Shown in pieces: positions 1 through 9,472 of a DNA stretch of 64,000 nt; position 1 is the stretch's first letter; each line of letters begins with the position of its first letter. The translations under genes and the position numbers were made by a program. The notes under the pieces are model-generated. The model saw only the letters and a list, made by a program, of their open reading frames with translations. It was not told the origin of the DNA and made no database searches. This stretch comes from Bacteroidales bacterium (GTDB lineage: Bacteria > Bacteroidota > Bacteroidia > Bacteroidales > Lentimicrobiaceae), in the NCBI GenBank assembly GCA_016709025.1, contig JADJEQ010000046.1, forward strand, positions 124,001 to 188,000, read 5' to 3'.

Positions 1-62
1 ATAAATGAACAAATATTTCGGATTTTTCATTTTTCTTTATTTTAAATTGTTCGTATTAACAG

Positions 63-1592
63 CTATTGCTTGAGTATCGGTAACTGGTCAACCTGGAACT
101 GTGGATATGGCAGGAAAGTTTTATCCGGTGAGAAGGTTTTTCCCTCATAATTCAGTTCGTTGGTTCTGCCAAGCCGTACCATATCAAAAAACCGGGTTCC
201 CCATTCCATGCCGAGTTCTGCAAACTTTTCGTCCATTACCTGATCGTTGGTAACACCTGATAAAGGTGACAAATCTGCTCTTTCCCTGACAAGGTTCACT
301 GCAGCATCTGCTGTACCTGCTGAACCGGAAGCTCCCTGTGTAAGCGCTTCGGCGTACATAAGCAGAATTTCGGCATACCTGATACAGGTAAAGTTCTTGT
401 TGGTTCCATAATCGGTACGGCCGGTAGTTAGCTGGTTGGAAGGCAGATAATGTTTACCGCTGGCAAATAAAGCACGTGCGTAATCGTTAAACACGTCACC
501 TGAACGGGTAGTATTTGATATCCAGGATGGTAAAGTTGCGTAGTTCGGATCTTTTTTTATCTCCGCAATACCACGGTTCGTGAAAATAACGGTGGTCTCG
601 AGGCGAACAGTTTCGTCCCTGTCGAGCATGAATTTGATGTATTTCATGCTGGGTTCAAAGAATCCCCATCCATCGCCTGAACCGGTAACAGCAGGAGTCC
701 AGCCTTGCGGGCCAAAAAACGCGTACAGGTAAGAATAATTGTCACCTGAACCTTGGCCCAGATCAGAATACTGCATTTCCCAGAGGTTTTCACTGTTCAG
801 CTTTCCCGGAATCTTGAATAATTCATAATAATCAGATTCAAGTATGAATTTGCCTGAATTGATGATTTCACCTGTTGCATCAGCAACGAGCTGGTAATTT
901 TTCAATTCCAGGTTAGCCAGGGCTTTCATGGCTAAAGCGGTATATTTCGTCACACCTCCCGGAATATCTGTACGCTCGTTTGGCCTGGAAGCCACAAGTT
1001 TTGGAATGGCTTCATCCATTCTGTCAGAAATAAATTGCATTACTTCATCTTTCGTGGACAAAGGAGTTACAAAAAGGCTTGAAGGATCCGAACTCGTGGG
1101 AATAAGCAATGAACCCCAGGTGCGGCTGAGCTGAAATAACCACCATGATTGAAGAACTTTTGCTTCAGCAATGTATTGATCAGCCAGGGCAGCATTTGCG
1201 CCATTTTCTTTGTATAGTGCAATCTGGTCCATGGCGGAATAAGCTGAGAACATGTTTGTATAATAGTTCTGAAACAAGGAATTATACATCCAATAATCCT
1301 TATTATAGTTGTATTTATCGGTTTCAGCAAAATCCTGCTGGTCACCCAGTCCACCTGCATTTACGTCGTCACCGCGCACGGAGATTAAAGGGAAGTCTTC
1401 CCATTCGGTATTGTTGAATTCTGTATAGGTGCCCAGAATCGGAAGGATCATATTTGCACTGTTGGTATAATCGGTACTCTCAGTATATGTCCGGTCTTCG
1501 GCTACTTCATCGAGATATTTGGAACATCCGCTGAAGCCAAACAGCGCAATTGCCAATAAGCTTGCGAGTATAAAGTTTTTATTTCGTTTCAT
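63..1592 (-). CDS. SusD/RagB-family nutrient-binding outer-membrane lipoprotein
   Basis: About 509 aa from the ATG at 1592. I chose this start because it gives a clean lipoprotein signal (MKRNKNF, a hydrophobic stretch, then FSGC with Cys about residue 23). A longer reading from 1625 would overlap the SusC stop and add a non-signal N-terminus. After the Cys comes the SusD-typical SKYLDE segment. The C-terminal third carries the usual SusD_RagB features, such as CIRYAEILLMYAEAL and the VRERADL and ELGMEWGTRFFDMVRLGR segments. SusD proteins form the lid over a SusC barrel and bind glycan at the cell surface. It follows SusC by 19 bp and ends the four-gene locus. An AT-rich run precedes the window edge downstream. 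The family call is certain; the substrate is inferred only from the neighbouring glycosidase. Confidence 0.95.
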   Translation of the reverse strand: MKRNKNFILASLLAIALFGFSGCSKYLDEVAEDRTYTESTDYTNSANMILPILGTYTEFNNTEWEDFPLISVRGDDVNAGGLGDQQDFAETDKYNYNKDYWMYNSLFQNYYTNMFSAYSAMDQIALYKENGANAALADQYIAEAKVLQSWWLFQLSRTWGSLLIPTSSDPSSLFVTPLSTKDEVMQFISDRMDEAIPKLVASRPNERTDIPGGVTKYTALAMKALANLELKNYQLVADATGEIINSGKFILESDYYELFKIPGKLNSENLWEMQYSDLGQGSGDNYSYLYAFFGPQGWTPAVTGSGDGWGFFEPSMKYIKFMLDRDETVRLETTVIFTNRGIAEIKKDPNYATLPSWISNTTRSGDVFNDYARALFASGKHYLPSNQLTTGRTDYGTNKNFTCIRYAEILLMYAEALTQGASGSAGTADAAVNLVRERADLSPLSGVTNDQVMDEKFAELGMEWGTRFFDMVRLGRTNELNYEGKTFSPDKTFLPYPQFQVDQLPILKQ

Positions 1593-1611
1593 TTTTTTTC
1601 GATTTAAGGGA

Positions 1612-4600
1612 TTAGAACCTGACATTTAAGCTAACAGTGTAGGTTGCCGGAACCGGATAGGTTTGTGAATCAATTCCATTGGCAACCTCAGGAGAAAAAC
1701 CATTGTAACTGAACAAAGTTAATGGGCGGTCAGCTGTAAATGCAATTCTGGTTACCGGGAAACTCTTGCCCAACCAACCAATGTTTTTAATCGTATAGCC
1801 CACCTGAACGTTCTGAATGCGGAAGAAAGCTCCGTCTTCAACAAAATAGTCGCTCATTTTCTGGTTCCAGCCTTTTCTTAATCCTGCCGATGAAGGATAA
1901 TTGTCTGAAGTTCCTTCTCCATGCCAGCGGTTTGTTGCTACGTCTGCATCCATATTTGCATCAGGGGTCCAGATAACCTCACCACGTTTGCGGTTCAGGA
2001 TTTTATTTCCCATTTGTCCGTAAAGGTTGGCGGAAAAGTCAAAATTCATGTAGGTTAAGCTCATGTTGATGCCATACATGAAATTCGGAAAATAGGAACC
2101 CAGCAGAACACGGTCGTCATCGTCAATCTTTCCATCGCCATTCTGATCTTTATATTTGAAATCCCCCGGAACCAGTCTTGCAGTAGGATCGGGATTCGCC
2201 AGGTTATAGGCAACAGCAAACGGATCGGCATCAATTTCTGCCTGGCTCTGGTAAACGCCTGCAACTTCACGACCATAGAAGGCCATCAATGGTTCGCCTA
2301 AATAGGTACGTTGGCGGAATTCTGCAGAACCACCATCAATATACTCCTGTCCGTAAAGGTCAATTGCTTCATTTTTCAGGGTTGAAATATTTCCACCAAT
2401 GCTGTAACTGATCTTATCATTCAGTTTGTCAGACCAGTTCAGGGCAAGTTCGATACCTGAGTTTCTGATTGTACCTACAGGTTTCAAAACACTTCCTCCC
2501 GTTCCAGGGATAGATACAGGAATAACTGCATTCTTCGTATCGCGGATATAGTAATCGAAATCAGCTGATAACCTGTCTTTTAACAGCTTGGCGGTAAGCC
2601 CGATATTGGTTTCTTCTGTCAATTCCCACTTTAAGGTAGAAAAAGTGTTGGTGACAACGGTACCTGAGTATACGACTCCACCCATGGTAGTTGTAACTAC
2701 AGAGGAAGTGAAGGCGCCGTCGCTGGCCTGAATATGGTCGTTACCAAGCTGGCCCCAACTGGCCCGAAGCTTCAGGAAGGAGATGGTCGAAATGCTTTTC
2801 ATGAAATTTTCCTCCGACAATACCCAGCCAGCGCCCACCGTTGGGAAATATCCCCATGTCTCCTGGTATTTATTATTTCCGTCAGCACGCATGGTCGCAT
2901 ACAACAGGTATTTATTGTTGAAGTTATAGGCCAGCCTGCCGAAATATGACATGCCGTATTGCCGGCTGCCATCATCATAAACTGCATCGGCCAGTACATC
3001 CAACGATTGGTTGATATACCAGGATTGTTCCATGTCGGTCGGGAAATTCGTCGCCTTGGCGGTGAGTTTCTGGAAGGCTTCATCCTTGAAAGATGTTCCG
3101 GCCATCACGGTAATGTTGTGTTTGTTGATATTCTTTGTAAAGGTTAGCACGTTATCCCATATCTGGTTATAGAACATGGAAAGGGTGCGTGTAATGGCAG
3201 CATCAGGATTCTGGAAACTATTTCCGATAAAATATGGCAGATTCACTACCCGCTGATCAAGATTGGAGCTGTTGGTACTGTAAGTCGTTTTGAAAGTCAG
3301 GGTGCTTGGAATCAAAGTAAAATCAAGGTAGAAATTGGCGATGGTCTTCCTGATTTTCATACGATCTATGTTAAAATCCATGGTTGGGAATGGATTCTGA
3401 CCCCCCCTGTAACCCAGGTCCTGTGCATTGGCATAATTGGTCGGAGTGGCTAAAGTGTTTAATTCATCATAAACAGGGAGGATTGGAACTGCAAAATAGG
3501 CAAGGTTCCATGCACTGGCCTGCTCACTGTATTTCAGCGCATTGCTAAAGATCAGATTGCCACCGACTGTGAGCCATTTGCTGGCTTTTACATCAACCTT
3601 GGAACGAATATTCAGTCGCTCATAACTGTTATCCATATCCAGAAGCCCACCCTGTGAAAAGTAATTTGTTCCGATAGAATATTTTGCTTTTTCAGTTCCT
3701 CCTGAAAAATCAAGACTATGGTTTTGAATCTGGGCTACTTTCAGGATTTCTTTGTACCAATCGGTATTTACATCCGGAATATTGGGGTTTACCCTGCTTC
3801 TGCCGTAACGCTGCATGGCATTCTCCACAAAGGAAATGTCGGCAGCTGAACCTGATTCCATTGCCATGGTAGCAAACTGTTCTGAATTTGCCATCTTTAC
3901 AATATTCTGGGCAGACTGATAACCAAAATATCCATCATAAGTGATCTGGGTTTTCTGGTCATACGAACCTGATTTGGTTTCAATCAGAACCACACCGTTT
4001 GCTGCCCGTACGCCATAAATTGCCGCAGCAGAAGCATCCTTCAGCACAGAAATAGAAGCAATATCAGAAGGGTTCAAAAAGTCGATGTTATCAAAGAACA
4101 TACCGTCAACAACATAGAGTGGGGCTTCATTGTCTCTTCCCGGGAAGGAACCAATACCACGTATCCTGATGGTTGATGCATTACCGGGGCCACCGTTTGC
4201 TACCACCTGCAAACCTGCCACTTTGCCTTGCATCGCCTGCATCGGTTGTGCAGAAGGTGTTTTCATAAGTTCTTCTGACTTAACGGTTGTTATTGCCGAT
4301 GTGAGGTCCTTGACTTTGCTGGTACCATAACCTACCACGACAACTTCTTCAAGCATACTTGCTGAAGATGCCAGTGAAATGTTGATTAAAGTACGCCCCT
4401 GAACGGGAATCTCCTGAGTTTCCATTCCCACGAAACTGATAACCAGAGTGGCCGTTGGGGAGACATCAAGACTGAAGTTGCCATCGATATCGGTAGATAC
4501 CCCTGATGTTGTTCCTTTGACAACGATGGTTACTCCCGGAAGGGTTTCACCGGTACCGGCATTGGTAACTTTTCCGGTAACCTTCACCGTTTGCGCCATC

Positions 4601-4659
4601 ACCAATGGCATTATTCCAATGGTGAAAAGCAGGATGAGTAGTTGTTTTGCTTTTTTCAT
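1612..4659 (-). CDS. SusC/RagA-family TonB-dependent outer-membrane transporter
   Basis: 1015 aa. The signal peptide ends near residue 23 (VMAQ). A carboxypeptidase-D-like domain (about 25-100, with TGETLPGVTIVVKGT) is followed by a TonB box-like EEVVVVGYGT and the plug domain with the SusC signatures LQVVANGGPGNASTIRIRG and PLYVVDG. The rest is a beta-barrel ending in the aromatic-rich YTVSLNVRF strand. It imports oligosaccharides across the outer membrane with its SusD lid (next gene) using TonB/ExbBD energy. It lies 110 bp downstream of the glycosidase gene, a gap that contains a 12-bp tandem duplication directly before the start codon. Length and domain order are normal for the family. 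Substrate is inferred, not seen. Confidence 0.97.
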   Translation of the reverse strand: MKKAKQLLILLFTIGIMPLVMAQTVKVTGKVTNAGTGETLPGVTIVVKGTTSGVSTDIDGNFSLDVSPTATLVISFVGMETQEIPVQGRTLINISLASSASMLEEVVVVGYGTSKVKDLTSAITTVKSEELMKTPSAQPMQAMQGKVAGLQVVANGGPGNASTIRIRGIGSFPGRDNEAPLYVVDGMFFDNIDFLNPSDIASISVLKDASAAAIYGVRAANGVVLIETKSGSYDQKTQITYDGYFGYQSAQNIVKMANSEQFATMAMESGSAADISFVENAMQRYGRSRVNPNIPDVNTDWYKEILKVAQIQNHSLDFSGGTEKAKYSIGTNYFSQGGLLDMDNSYERLNIRSKVDVKASKWLTVGGNLIFSNALKYSEQASAWNLAYFAVPILPVYDELNTLATPTNYANAQDLGYRGGQNPFPTMDFNIDRMKIRKTIANFYLDFTLIPSTLTFKTTYSTNSSNLDQRVVNLPYFIGNSFQNPDAAITRTLSMFYNQIWDNVLTFTKNINKHNITVMAGTSFKDEAFQKLTAKATNFPTDMEQSWYINQSLDVLADAVYDDGSRQYGMSYFGRLAYNFNNKYLLYATMRADGNNKYQETWGYFPTVGAGWVLSEENFMKSISTISFLKLRASWGQLGNDHIQASDGAFTSSVVTTTMGGVVYSGTVVTNTFSTLKWELTEETNIGLTAKLLKDRLSADFDYYIRDTKNAVIPVSIPGTGGSVLKPVGTIRNSGIELALNWSDKLNDKISYSIGGNISTLKNEAIDLYGQEYIDGGSAEFRQRTYLGEPLMAFYGREVAGVYQSQAEIDADPFAVAYNLANPDPTARLVPGDFKYKDQNGDGKIDDDDRVLLGSYFPNFMYGINMSLTYMNFDFSANLYGQMGNKILNRKRGEVIWTPDANMDADVATNRWHGEGTSDNYPSSAGLRKGWNQKMSDYFVEDGAFFRIQNVQVGYTIKNIGWLGKSFPVTRIAFTADRPLTLFSYNGFSPEVANGIDSQTYPVPATYTVSLNVRF

Positions 4660-4683
4660 TTGGTTGTTGGTTTGGTTGTTGGT
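4660..4683 (-). repeat. 12-bp perfect tandem duplication in the SusC leader
   Basis: Two back-to-back copies of ACCAACAACCAA (sense strand) end one base before the SusC ATG. The leader therefore has no purines for a Shine-Dalgarno pairing, as is common in Bacteroidota. The first gene of this locus (MFS) has a similar CAACAAC sequence just before its own probable start. Confidence 0.85.
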
Positions 4684-4769
4684 ATTGATTTTACTTGGTA
4701 ATTTGTTCCTGAAATAAATCTGTTTAACCTGTTTTTAATTAGTTGATATTCTATATTCTGATTTCATTT

Positions 4770-7211
4770 CTATTGATCAATTATTAACTTCAGTGAAGCT
4801 GTTACCTCATTATTGGTGCTGAAACTTACGGTATAGATTCCCGGTTTCAGATTTGCAGTTTCAAGAGGTATCGAGACTGGTCCGGGAGTGGTGACATTGT
4901 AGTTGAAATCTTTTAAAATCCGGCCGGTAAGATCTGAGAGACGGATTTTAACAATTCCGGATAATTTTAGATTGAGTGTCAGATTAACAGTTTCATGGCT
5001 TGCGGGGTTGGGGTAAAGGTAATAATCCCCTTTATCAGCGGCCTCCTGGATGCCATTGGGGTCAAACGTGAACCCAATGTCTTCAAGTGCCGGATTTATT
5101 TCGGGGTTGGCCATAAAATTGTTCCAGAGCAATTGGCTCCGGTAGTTTTCAATCATAACTATTATCGGACCCTGGTCAATGGCCAGATAGGAGGAGGCCC
5201 ACCAGTTCTCACGCTGGTTAAAAGCATCATAAAACCCATAATTCCCCCAGGATTTCTGACCCAATTGCCTGTAAAAGTGCTTCATTGCAGCTATAGACTC
5301 GTATGGTGTATACGGCATGGATGAAAGTGCTGCTGTCGGAGTGATGGTTCCGTTATCTCGGGAGGAGGTTGGCTCATGAACAGAATAACCATCGGGGTCG
5401 TCGCTGGCTGTCAGGCCCCAGCAGTCGTAGCCGTATCCTGTATGATTCAGCGGGTTGTCGATGCAATAAGCTCTGTTTATGAGGGTGTGGTTTCGGTTTA
5501 GATTAAAATAATTGGTGAAGTGGTCCTTTTTGTTTCTGGGGTCAAATCCCAGGAATGAGTAATGGGCAAAAAACAAAGGGCCTCCATTATCCCATCCCAC
5601 ATCGAGTTTAAGACCATAGAAGGTTCCTCCGTTGGTATAATATGATGCGCCAGCCCAACCGTTGTTCCAGTAAGTGGCAGGAACGGGATGGGTAGGGGAG
5701 GCAATAGCCAGTAAATAGATGATTGCTGCTTCATTCCAGCCCCTTACCTGCATATTTATTTGCCACAAATAATCCGGCGACCAATGCCAGTATAATACCC
5801 CGGAATTATTTTTTGAGTACCAGTCCCACTCAACTGTTTCCCATAGGGAAGTTATTCTTGAAGCTATATCCTGCTCATCGGGTGAGGATAGGTTAAAATA
5901 CTGCCGGGCTGCCAGTAATCCCTGAACCAGAAAACCAGTTTCTACAAGATCACCGCCATTGTCTTTGGTGCCGAAGGGAATCACATCGCCTGTGCTGCCA
6001 TTGATCCAGTGTGGCCAAACCCCGTGAAAGCGATCAGAGTTTTCGAGGAAGGTCAGAATTTTTTGCATTCGGGCAATCCCTGCTTCGCGGGTAATAAATC
6101 CACGTTCTACACCCACAAGCAAAGCCATGATGCCAAATCCCGAGCCACCGGTAGTGACAACTTCGTCGGAGCCCAGACGTTCTCTGGCCATGCCTGATGT
6201 TGGATGCGCGTAGTCGTAGAAATAACTGAATGTGTATTCCTGAACCATCCTGATCAGTTCATCATCGGTAAAAACCCGTGTACTGCCTGAAGCCGGAGCA
6301 GATGGCACAGAAGGTTCATTGGCTGAATTCAACGCACTGACATAGTAAATTGCATTTACAGAAGTCCCTAAATCTCTGACCCAATCTTCATGTCCTGTGG
6401 TGTTGTTGTCTGTAACAGCCGCGATACTGAAATTTGCACCACCATCAGTTGAACGCCAGACTTCGTAACCATTGATGTATGTTTCAGGATTGGGATTCCA
6501 GGTCAGTTTAATATGACTATCATAACCTGTTGCAACCAGGCCTGTTGGTTGGGAAGCCGGAGGTGAGATTCCACTTCCGGTATATACCCGCATATCATCA
6601 ACAAATAAAGTATGCTGTAGATTGTCAGATGCATTCTGCGCAAAACCAATTGTTTTGATATTGGTGAAATCAACAGGATCTCCTGCAGTTAAAAAAACTG
6701 ACATAGGTATGGCAATCCTTACCCAGTCTCCAGTTGGCAGTATTTCAGGGCACCATGCTGAAAATACCTGTTTAGTTGTTTTAACGTTATTGATGTCCTC
6801 GAAAAATACTTTGGGTAGATCGGTGGCATTCAGTCCTTCAACAGACTTAAGCCAGAACATCAGGGTATCGGTTTGGCTTAGGTTTTTGGCTTCCCAGTCG
6901 GAGCCGGCAGCAATTGCGACCCAATCGCCACCTGAGGCCGATCTCCATTTCAACCTCAGGCTGTTTAATCCTTGTTGGGCAGGTACTGTACTTTCAACCG
7001 GAAACCTTCTGAGTTCTGCACCCATGCGCTCAAGTTCACTTGGGGCTGTGAGCTCCATCCAGCTGAACTCGTAATAGTCAGATGAGGGGCTGTCCTGAAA
7101 GTAAAGGTAGGTCTGCGCACTGGCATTGAATGAAATCAGGCCGATGAACAGCACTAGAATTACAATCAGTTTTACCCTGCTTTCCGGATGAACTCTCATA
7201 TGTTTTTCCAT
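4770..7211 (-). CDS. Secreted glycoamylase-domain (PF10091) glycoside hydrolase, GH144-like, with T9SS signal
   Basis: 813 aa. An N-terminal signal peptide ends near NASAQ. Then come a jelly-roll carbohydrate-binding-like module (about 34-210), a fibronectin III domain (about 215-305), the PF10091 catalytic domain (about 315-720) and a T9SS sorting domain (about 735-813, starting YLYPNPA). Family hallmarks are FSYFYDYAHPTSGMARER, GGSGFGIMALLVGVERGF, LVETGFLVQGLL and SYLAIDQGPIIVMIENYRS. Characterised enzymes with this domain in Bacteroidota are GH144 beta-1,2-glucanases and sophorohydrolases, so beta-1,2-glucan is the best substrate guess. Other activities of the superfamily cannot be excluded. 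The gene begins 6 bp after the MFS stop and precedes SusC, so it is one operon. The T9SS domain says it is exported to the surface or medium. Confidence 0.85.
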   Translation of the reverse strand: MEKHMRVHPESRVKLIVILVLFIGLISFNASAQTYLYFQDSPSSDYYEFSWMELTAPSELERMGAELRRFPVESTVPAQQGLNSLRLKWRSASGGDWVAIAAGSDWEAKNLSQTDTLMFWLKSVEGLNATDLPKVFFEDINNVKTTKQVFSAWCPEILPTGDWVRIAIPMSVFLTAGDPVDFTNIKTIGFAQNASDNLQHTLFVDDMRVYTGSGISPPASQPTGLVATGYDSHIKLTWNPNPETYINGYEVWRSTDGGANFSIAAVTDNNTTGHEDWVRDLGTSVNAIYYVSALNSANEPSVPSAPASGSTRVFTDDELIRMVQEYTFSYFYDYAHPTSGMARERLGSDEVVTTGGSGFGIMALLVGVERGFITREAGIARMQKILTFLENSDRFHGVWPHWINGSTGDVIPFGTKDNGGDLVETGFLVQGLLAARQYFNLSSPDEQDIASRITSLWETVEWDWYSKNNSGVLYWHWSPDYLWQINMQVRGWNEAAIIYLLAIASPTHPVPATYWNNGWAGASYYTNGGTFYGLKLDVGWDNGGPLFFAHYSFLGFDPRNKKDHFTNYFNLNRNHTLINRAYCIDNPLNHTGYGYDCWGLTASDDPDGYSVHEPTSSRDNGTITPTAALSSMPYTPYESIAAMKHFYRQLGQKSWGNYGFYDAFNQRENWWASSYLAIDQGPIIVMIENYRSQLLWNNFMANPEINPALEDIGFTFDPNGIQEAADKGDYYLYPNPASHETVNLTLNLKLSGIVKIRLSDLTGRILKDFNYNVTTPGPVSIPLETANLKPGIYTVSFSTNNEVTASLKLIIDQ

Positions 7212-7217
7212 GGTTTT

Positions 7218-8558
7218 CTACTTTCTTATCTGACTGCCGCTCACCGCATAATAGAAAATATACAGGTAACAGACAGCCGGAACGATAAATGCCCAGGTGT
7301 AGCCAAAATTATCGGCTACACTTCCCATAATCGGAGGGATAATGGCACCCCCGAATATCAGGGTGTTGATGATGCCGGAAGCAGTACTTAACTCGCCTGA
7401 ATCCAGATCTTTTACCGCGAGGGTAAAGATATTAGGGAACATGATAGAATTGAACAGACCGATCGAAATCACAGTCCAGAGAGCAACCTGACCGGTACCA
7501 AAACTTGTAACCAGATCGAGTGCTGCTGCTACAAGAGCAAATACGGCCAGTGTACGGGCTGCTTTGCCGGTTCCGATCTGCATAATCAGAAAGTTGATAA
7601 CGGCTATTCCCAGGAAGATACCTCCTATGTTCCAGTCCCAACCGGTTACAAACGATCCTGAAATAAATGCTAACAGCAATACAGGAAGGGCAAAGGTTAT
7701 TTTCTTCGAAAGATTGATACCCGAAAACATAAATGATCCGAAGAATCGCCCGACCATGGCACCTCCCCAATAGATGGCGGCATATTTGGATGCGACATTG
7801 GCATCCATTCCATTGGTTTCTTTCAGATAATTAATTATTAAACTACCGTTTCCGACTTCAGCACCTACATAAAAGAAAATTGCAAGGGCTCCCAACAGCA
7901 TATGAGGGTATTTCCAGACACTTTTCTTTTCAGTGGAGGTCTGAGCAATCTCAGGAAGTTTAATGGTCATGATCAACAAGGCGATAATTACAATAAGCAC
8001 ACTCATAATTACAAAAGGCATCTGAACCGTCTCAGCTTTGCCAGCTGAATCAAGCATTTCAGAAGCGCCGGTGAAAATGAATACGGCAATAATCCAGGGA
8101 GCAACCATGGTGGCGATAGAGTTAAGTGCCTGTGTCAGGTTGAGCCGGCTTGATGCGGTGCTTTCAGGCCCCAGTGCAGTTACATAAGGATTGGCTGCTG
8201 TTTGCAGGAATACTACACCGGCTGCCAATACAAATGTTGAAACCAGAAACAAAGGGAATGATGGAATACTGGCTGAAGGATAGAAGAGAAATCCACCGGC
8301 TGCCATTAACAATAAACCGATAATCAGGGCTCTCTTGTAGCCGATTTTCTTGATATATAATCCAATCGGAATTGAAATAAAGGCATAAGTGATAAAGAAC
8401 GCAAAGTTTAACATCTGTGCTTCGAATTCACTCAGATCAAAAATGTCTTTAACTTTCGCACTCAGTGTGATGATGAAAGTAGTGGCAAAACCGAAAATAA
8501 AGAAAATGGAGCCGATTACCGACATGCCTACTTTGTAACTGTTGTCTTGTTTGCTCAT
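7218..8558 (-). CDS. MFS sugar:proton symporter, GluP/FucP family
   Basis: About 446 aa from the ATG at 8558 (MSKQDNS); an upstream ATG at 8582 would add eight residues. About twelve transmembrane segments. The sequence matches the fucose/glucose-galactose permease family: FIFGFATTFIITLS at TM1, QTAANPYVTALGP in the TM4-5 region, SRLNLTQALNSIA, and a second-half FLGIAVINFLIMQIG. This family moves hexoses or small oligosaccharides across the inner membrane with protons. It is the first gene of the locus, 6 bp before the glycosidase, and would import the products made by that enzyme and passed by SusCD. The preferred start has a CAACAACAC leader resembling the SusC leader. Confidence 0.92.
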   Translation of the reverse strand: MSKQDNSYKVGMSVIGSIFFIFGFATTFIITLSAKVKDIFDLSEFEAQMLNFAFFITYAFISIPIGLYIKKIGYKRALIIGLLLMAAGGFLFYPSASIPSFPLFLVSTFVLAAGVVFLQTAANPYVTALGPESTASSRLNLTQALNSIATMVAPWIIAVFIFTGASEMLDSAGKAETVQMPFVIMSVLIVIIALLIMTIKLPEIAQTSTEKKSVWKYPHMLLGALAIFFYVGAEVGNGSLIINYLKETNGMDANVASKYAAIYWGGAMVGRFFGSFMFSGINLSKKITFALPVLLLAFISGSFVTGWDWNIGGIFLGIAVINFLIMQIGTGKAARTLAVFALVAAALDLVTSFGTGQVALWTVISIGLFNSIMFPNIFTLAVKDLDSGELSTASGIINTLIFGGAIIPPIMGSVADNFGYTWAFIVPAVCYLYIFYYAVSGSQIRK

Positions 8559-8700
8559 GTGTTGTTGTTTTGAGTTTATCATCTTTTAATCAGTAGTTCT
8601 CTCAAATTCTTTGGTTATTCATCGTTTTCGCAAAAGAATACCTTATTCTGAAATTGCGATCATCTCTCAGTAGAAGATCATTTTATGGCAACAATAGAAG

Positions 8701-8708
8701 CAAAGTTA
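8701..8708 (-). promoter_or_regulatory. Candidate -7 box (TAACTTTG) for the MFS-GH-SusCD locus
   Basis: On the minus strand this reads TAACTTTG, an exact match to the Bacteroidota -7 consensus TAnnTTTG, 143 bp before the chosen MFS start. I see no clear TTG at the -33 position, so this is only a candidate. Confidence 0.35.
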
Positions 8709-8979
8709 ACTTCAAATCGAACAGGAAAAAAAAGTTTTTTTTCAATTGACTGCCAAAAGCTCCCAAATGATCGCATTCGCCCTTTGTTTATATATTAAAA
8801 ACAATCAAAAAATATGTCTGCCATAAAGCTGCATAATGATCCGTATAGTTTTCGGCAAATCCATTAGGCATTACAGTACCTGAATCCAGGATGGGGTTAA
8901 TATGCATATTATCAATTATGTATATGTAACCTGCTTTTGTCGTTCTATTAAGGAGTAATAGTGAACGCATCACCCAATG

Positions 8980-9000
8980 TTTGTGTAATTATTACACTAA
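8980..9000. promoter_or_regulatory. 21-bp operator-like inverted repeat, overlapping a second inverted repeat
   Basis: The arms TTTGTGTAAT and ATTACACTAA flank one central T; the inner 15 bp (8983-8997) are a perfect palindrome with one mismatch further out. A second hairpin, ACACTA-AG-TAGTGT at 8994-9007, shares the right arm. The size and symmetry fit a dimeric regulator site. It lies about 420 bp upstream of the MFS start, so a link to that locus is inference. Confidence 0.4.
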
Positions 9001-9472
9001 GTAGTGTGTGGTAAAATTATGGCAAGTTTTTATCAAATGCAAAAAGCCTGAAATATTTTTTCATTGACTGCAAAGCGAACTGTTCCGACAAAGGTAATTT
9101 TCAAAGTTACTTTAATCCGTTGCCCCAAAGCTATTATTTACGAGCCTGATAGATATTGTAAATAGACGATATATGTATATATAGAATAGACGAAAACAAA
9201 TAATATTAAATATAGGAATCCGAAAATTGCAACACCAGCATTTAATGATAGCGGAAAGTATTATGATGATTTATATTGAGATTAATTTTTCTCCTTGAAC
9301 AACTTTGTCCCGGATAGTCAAATTGCAATTTGTCAAACAGGTTAATTGATTGTCAGCATCAAACAGGTTTTCGCACAATGAACCAAAATTTTGATTATTG
9401 GAGTTTGTCGAAATTCAAAAGGAGGCTTTGTATGGGCAAAAAAGGTTCATCCGGCAATTTCAGTATTCAGAA

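Larger units (their letters stand above)
8583..9472. other. 890-bp AT-rich intergenic region with no convincing gene
   Basis: The region separates the start of the sugar locus from the 3' end of the M14 peptidase gene (both on the minus strand). The only reading frames are short and lack family features. It contains the candidate -7 box at 8701-8708, an operator-like palindrome at 8980-9000 and a run of A/T-rich sequence at 9150-9250. No tRNA-like cloverleaf was seen. Confidence 0.6.

Noticed and set aside
8788..8973. 61-codon open frame on the minus strand upstream of the MFS gene
   Set aside because: It has no family features, an unusual composition and AT-rich context; most likely chance.
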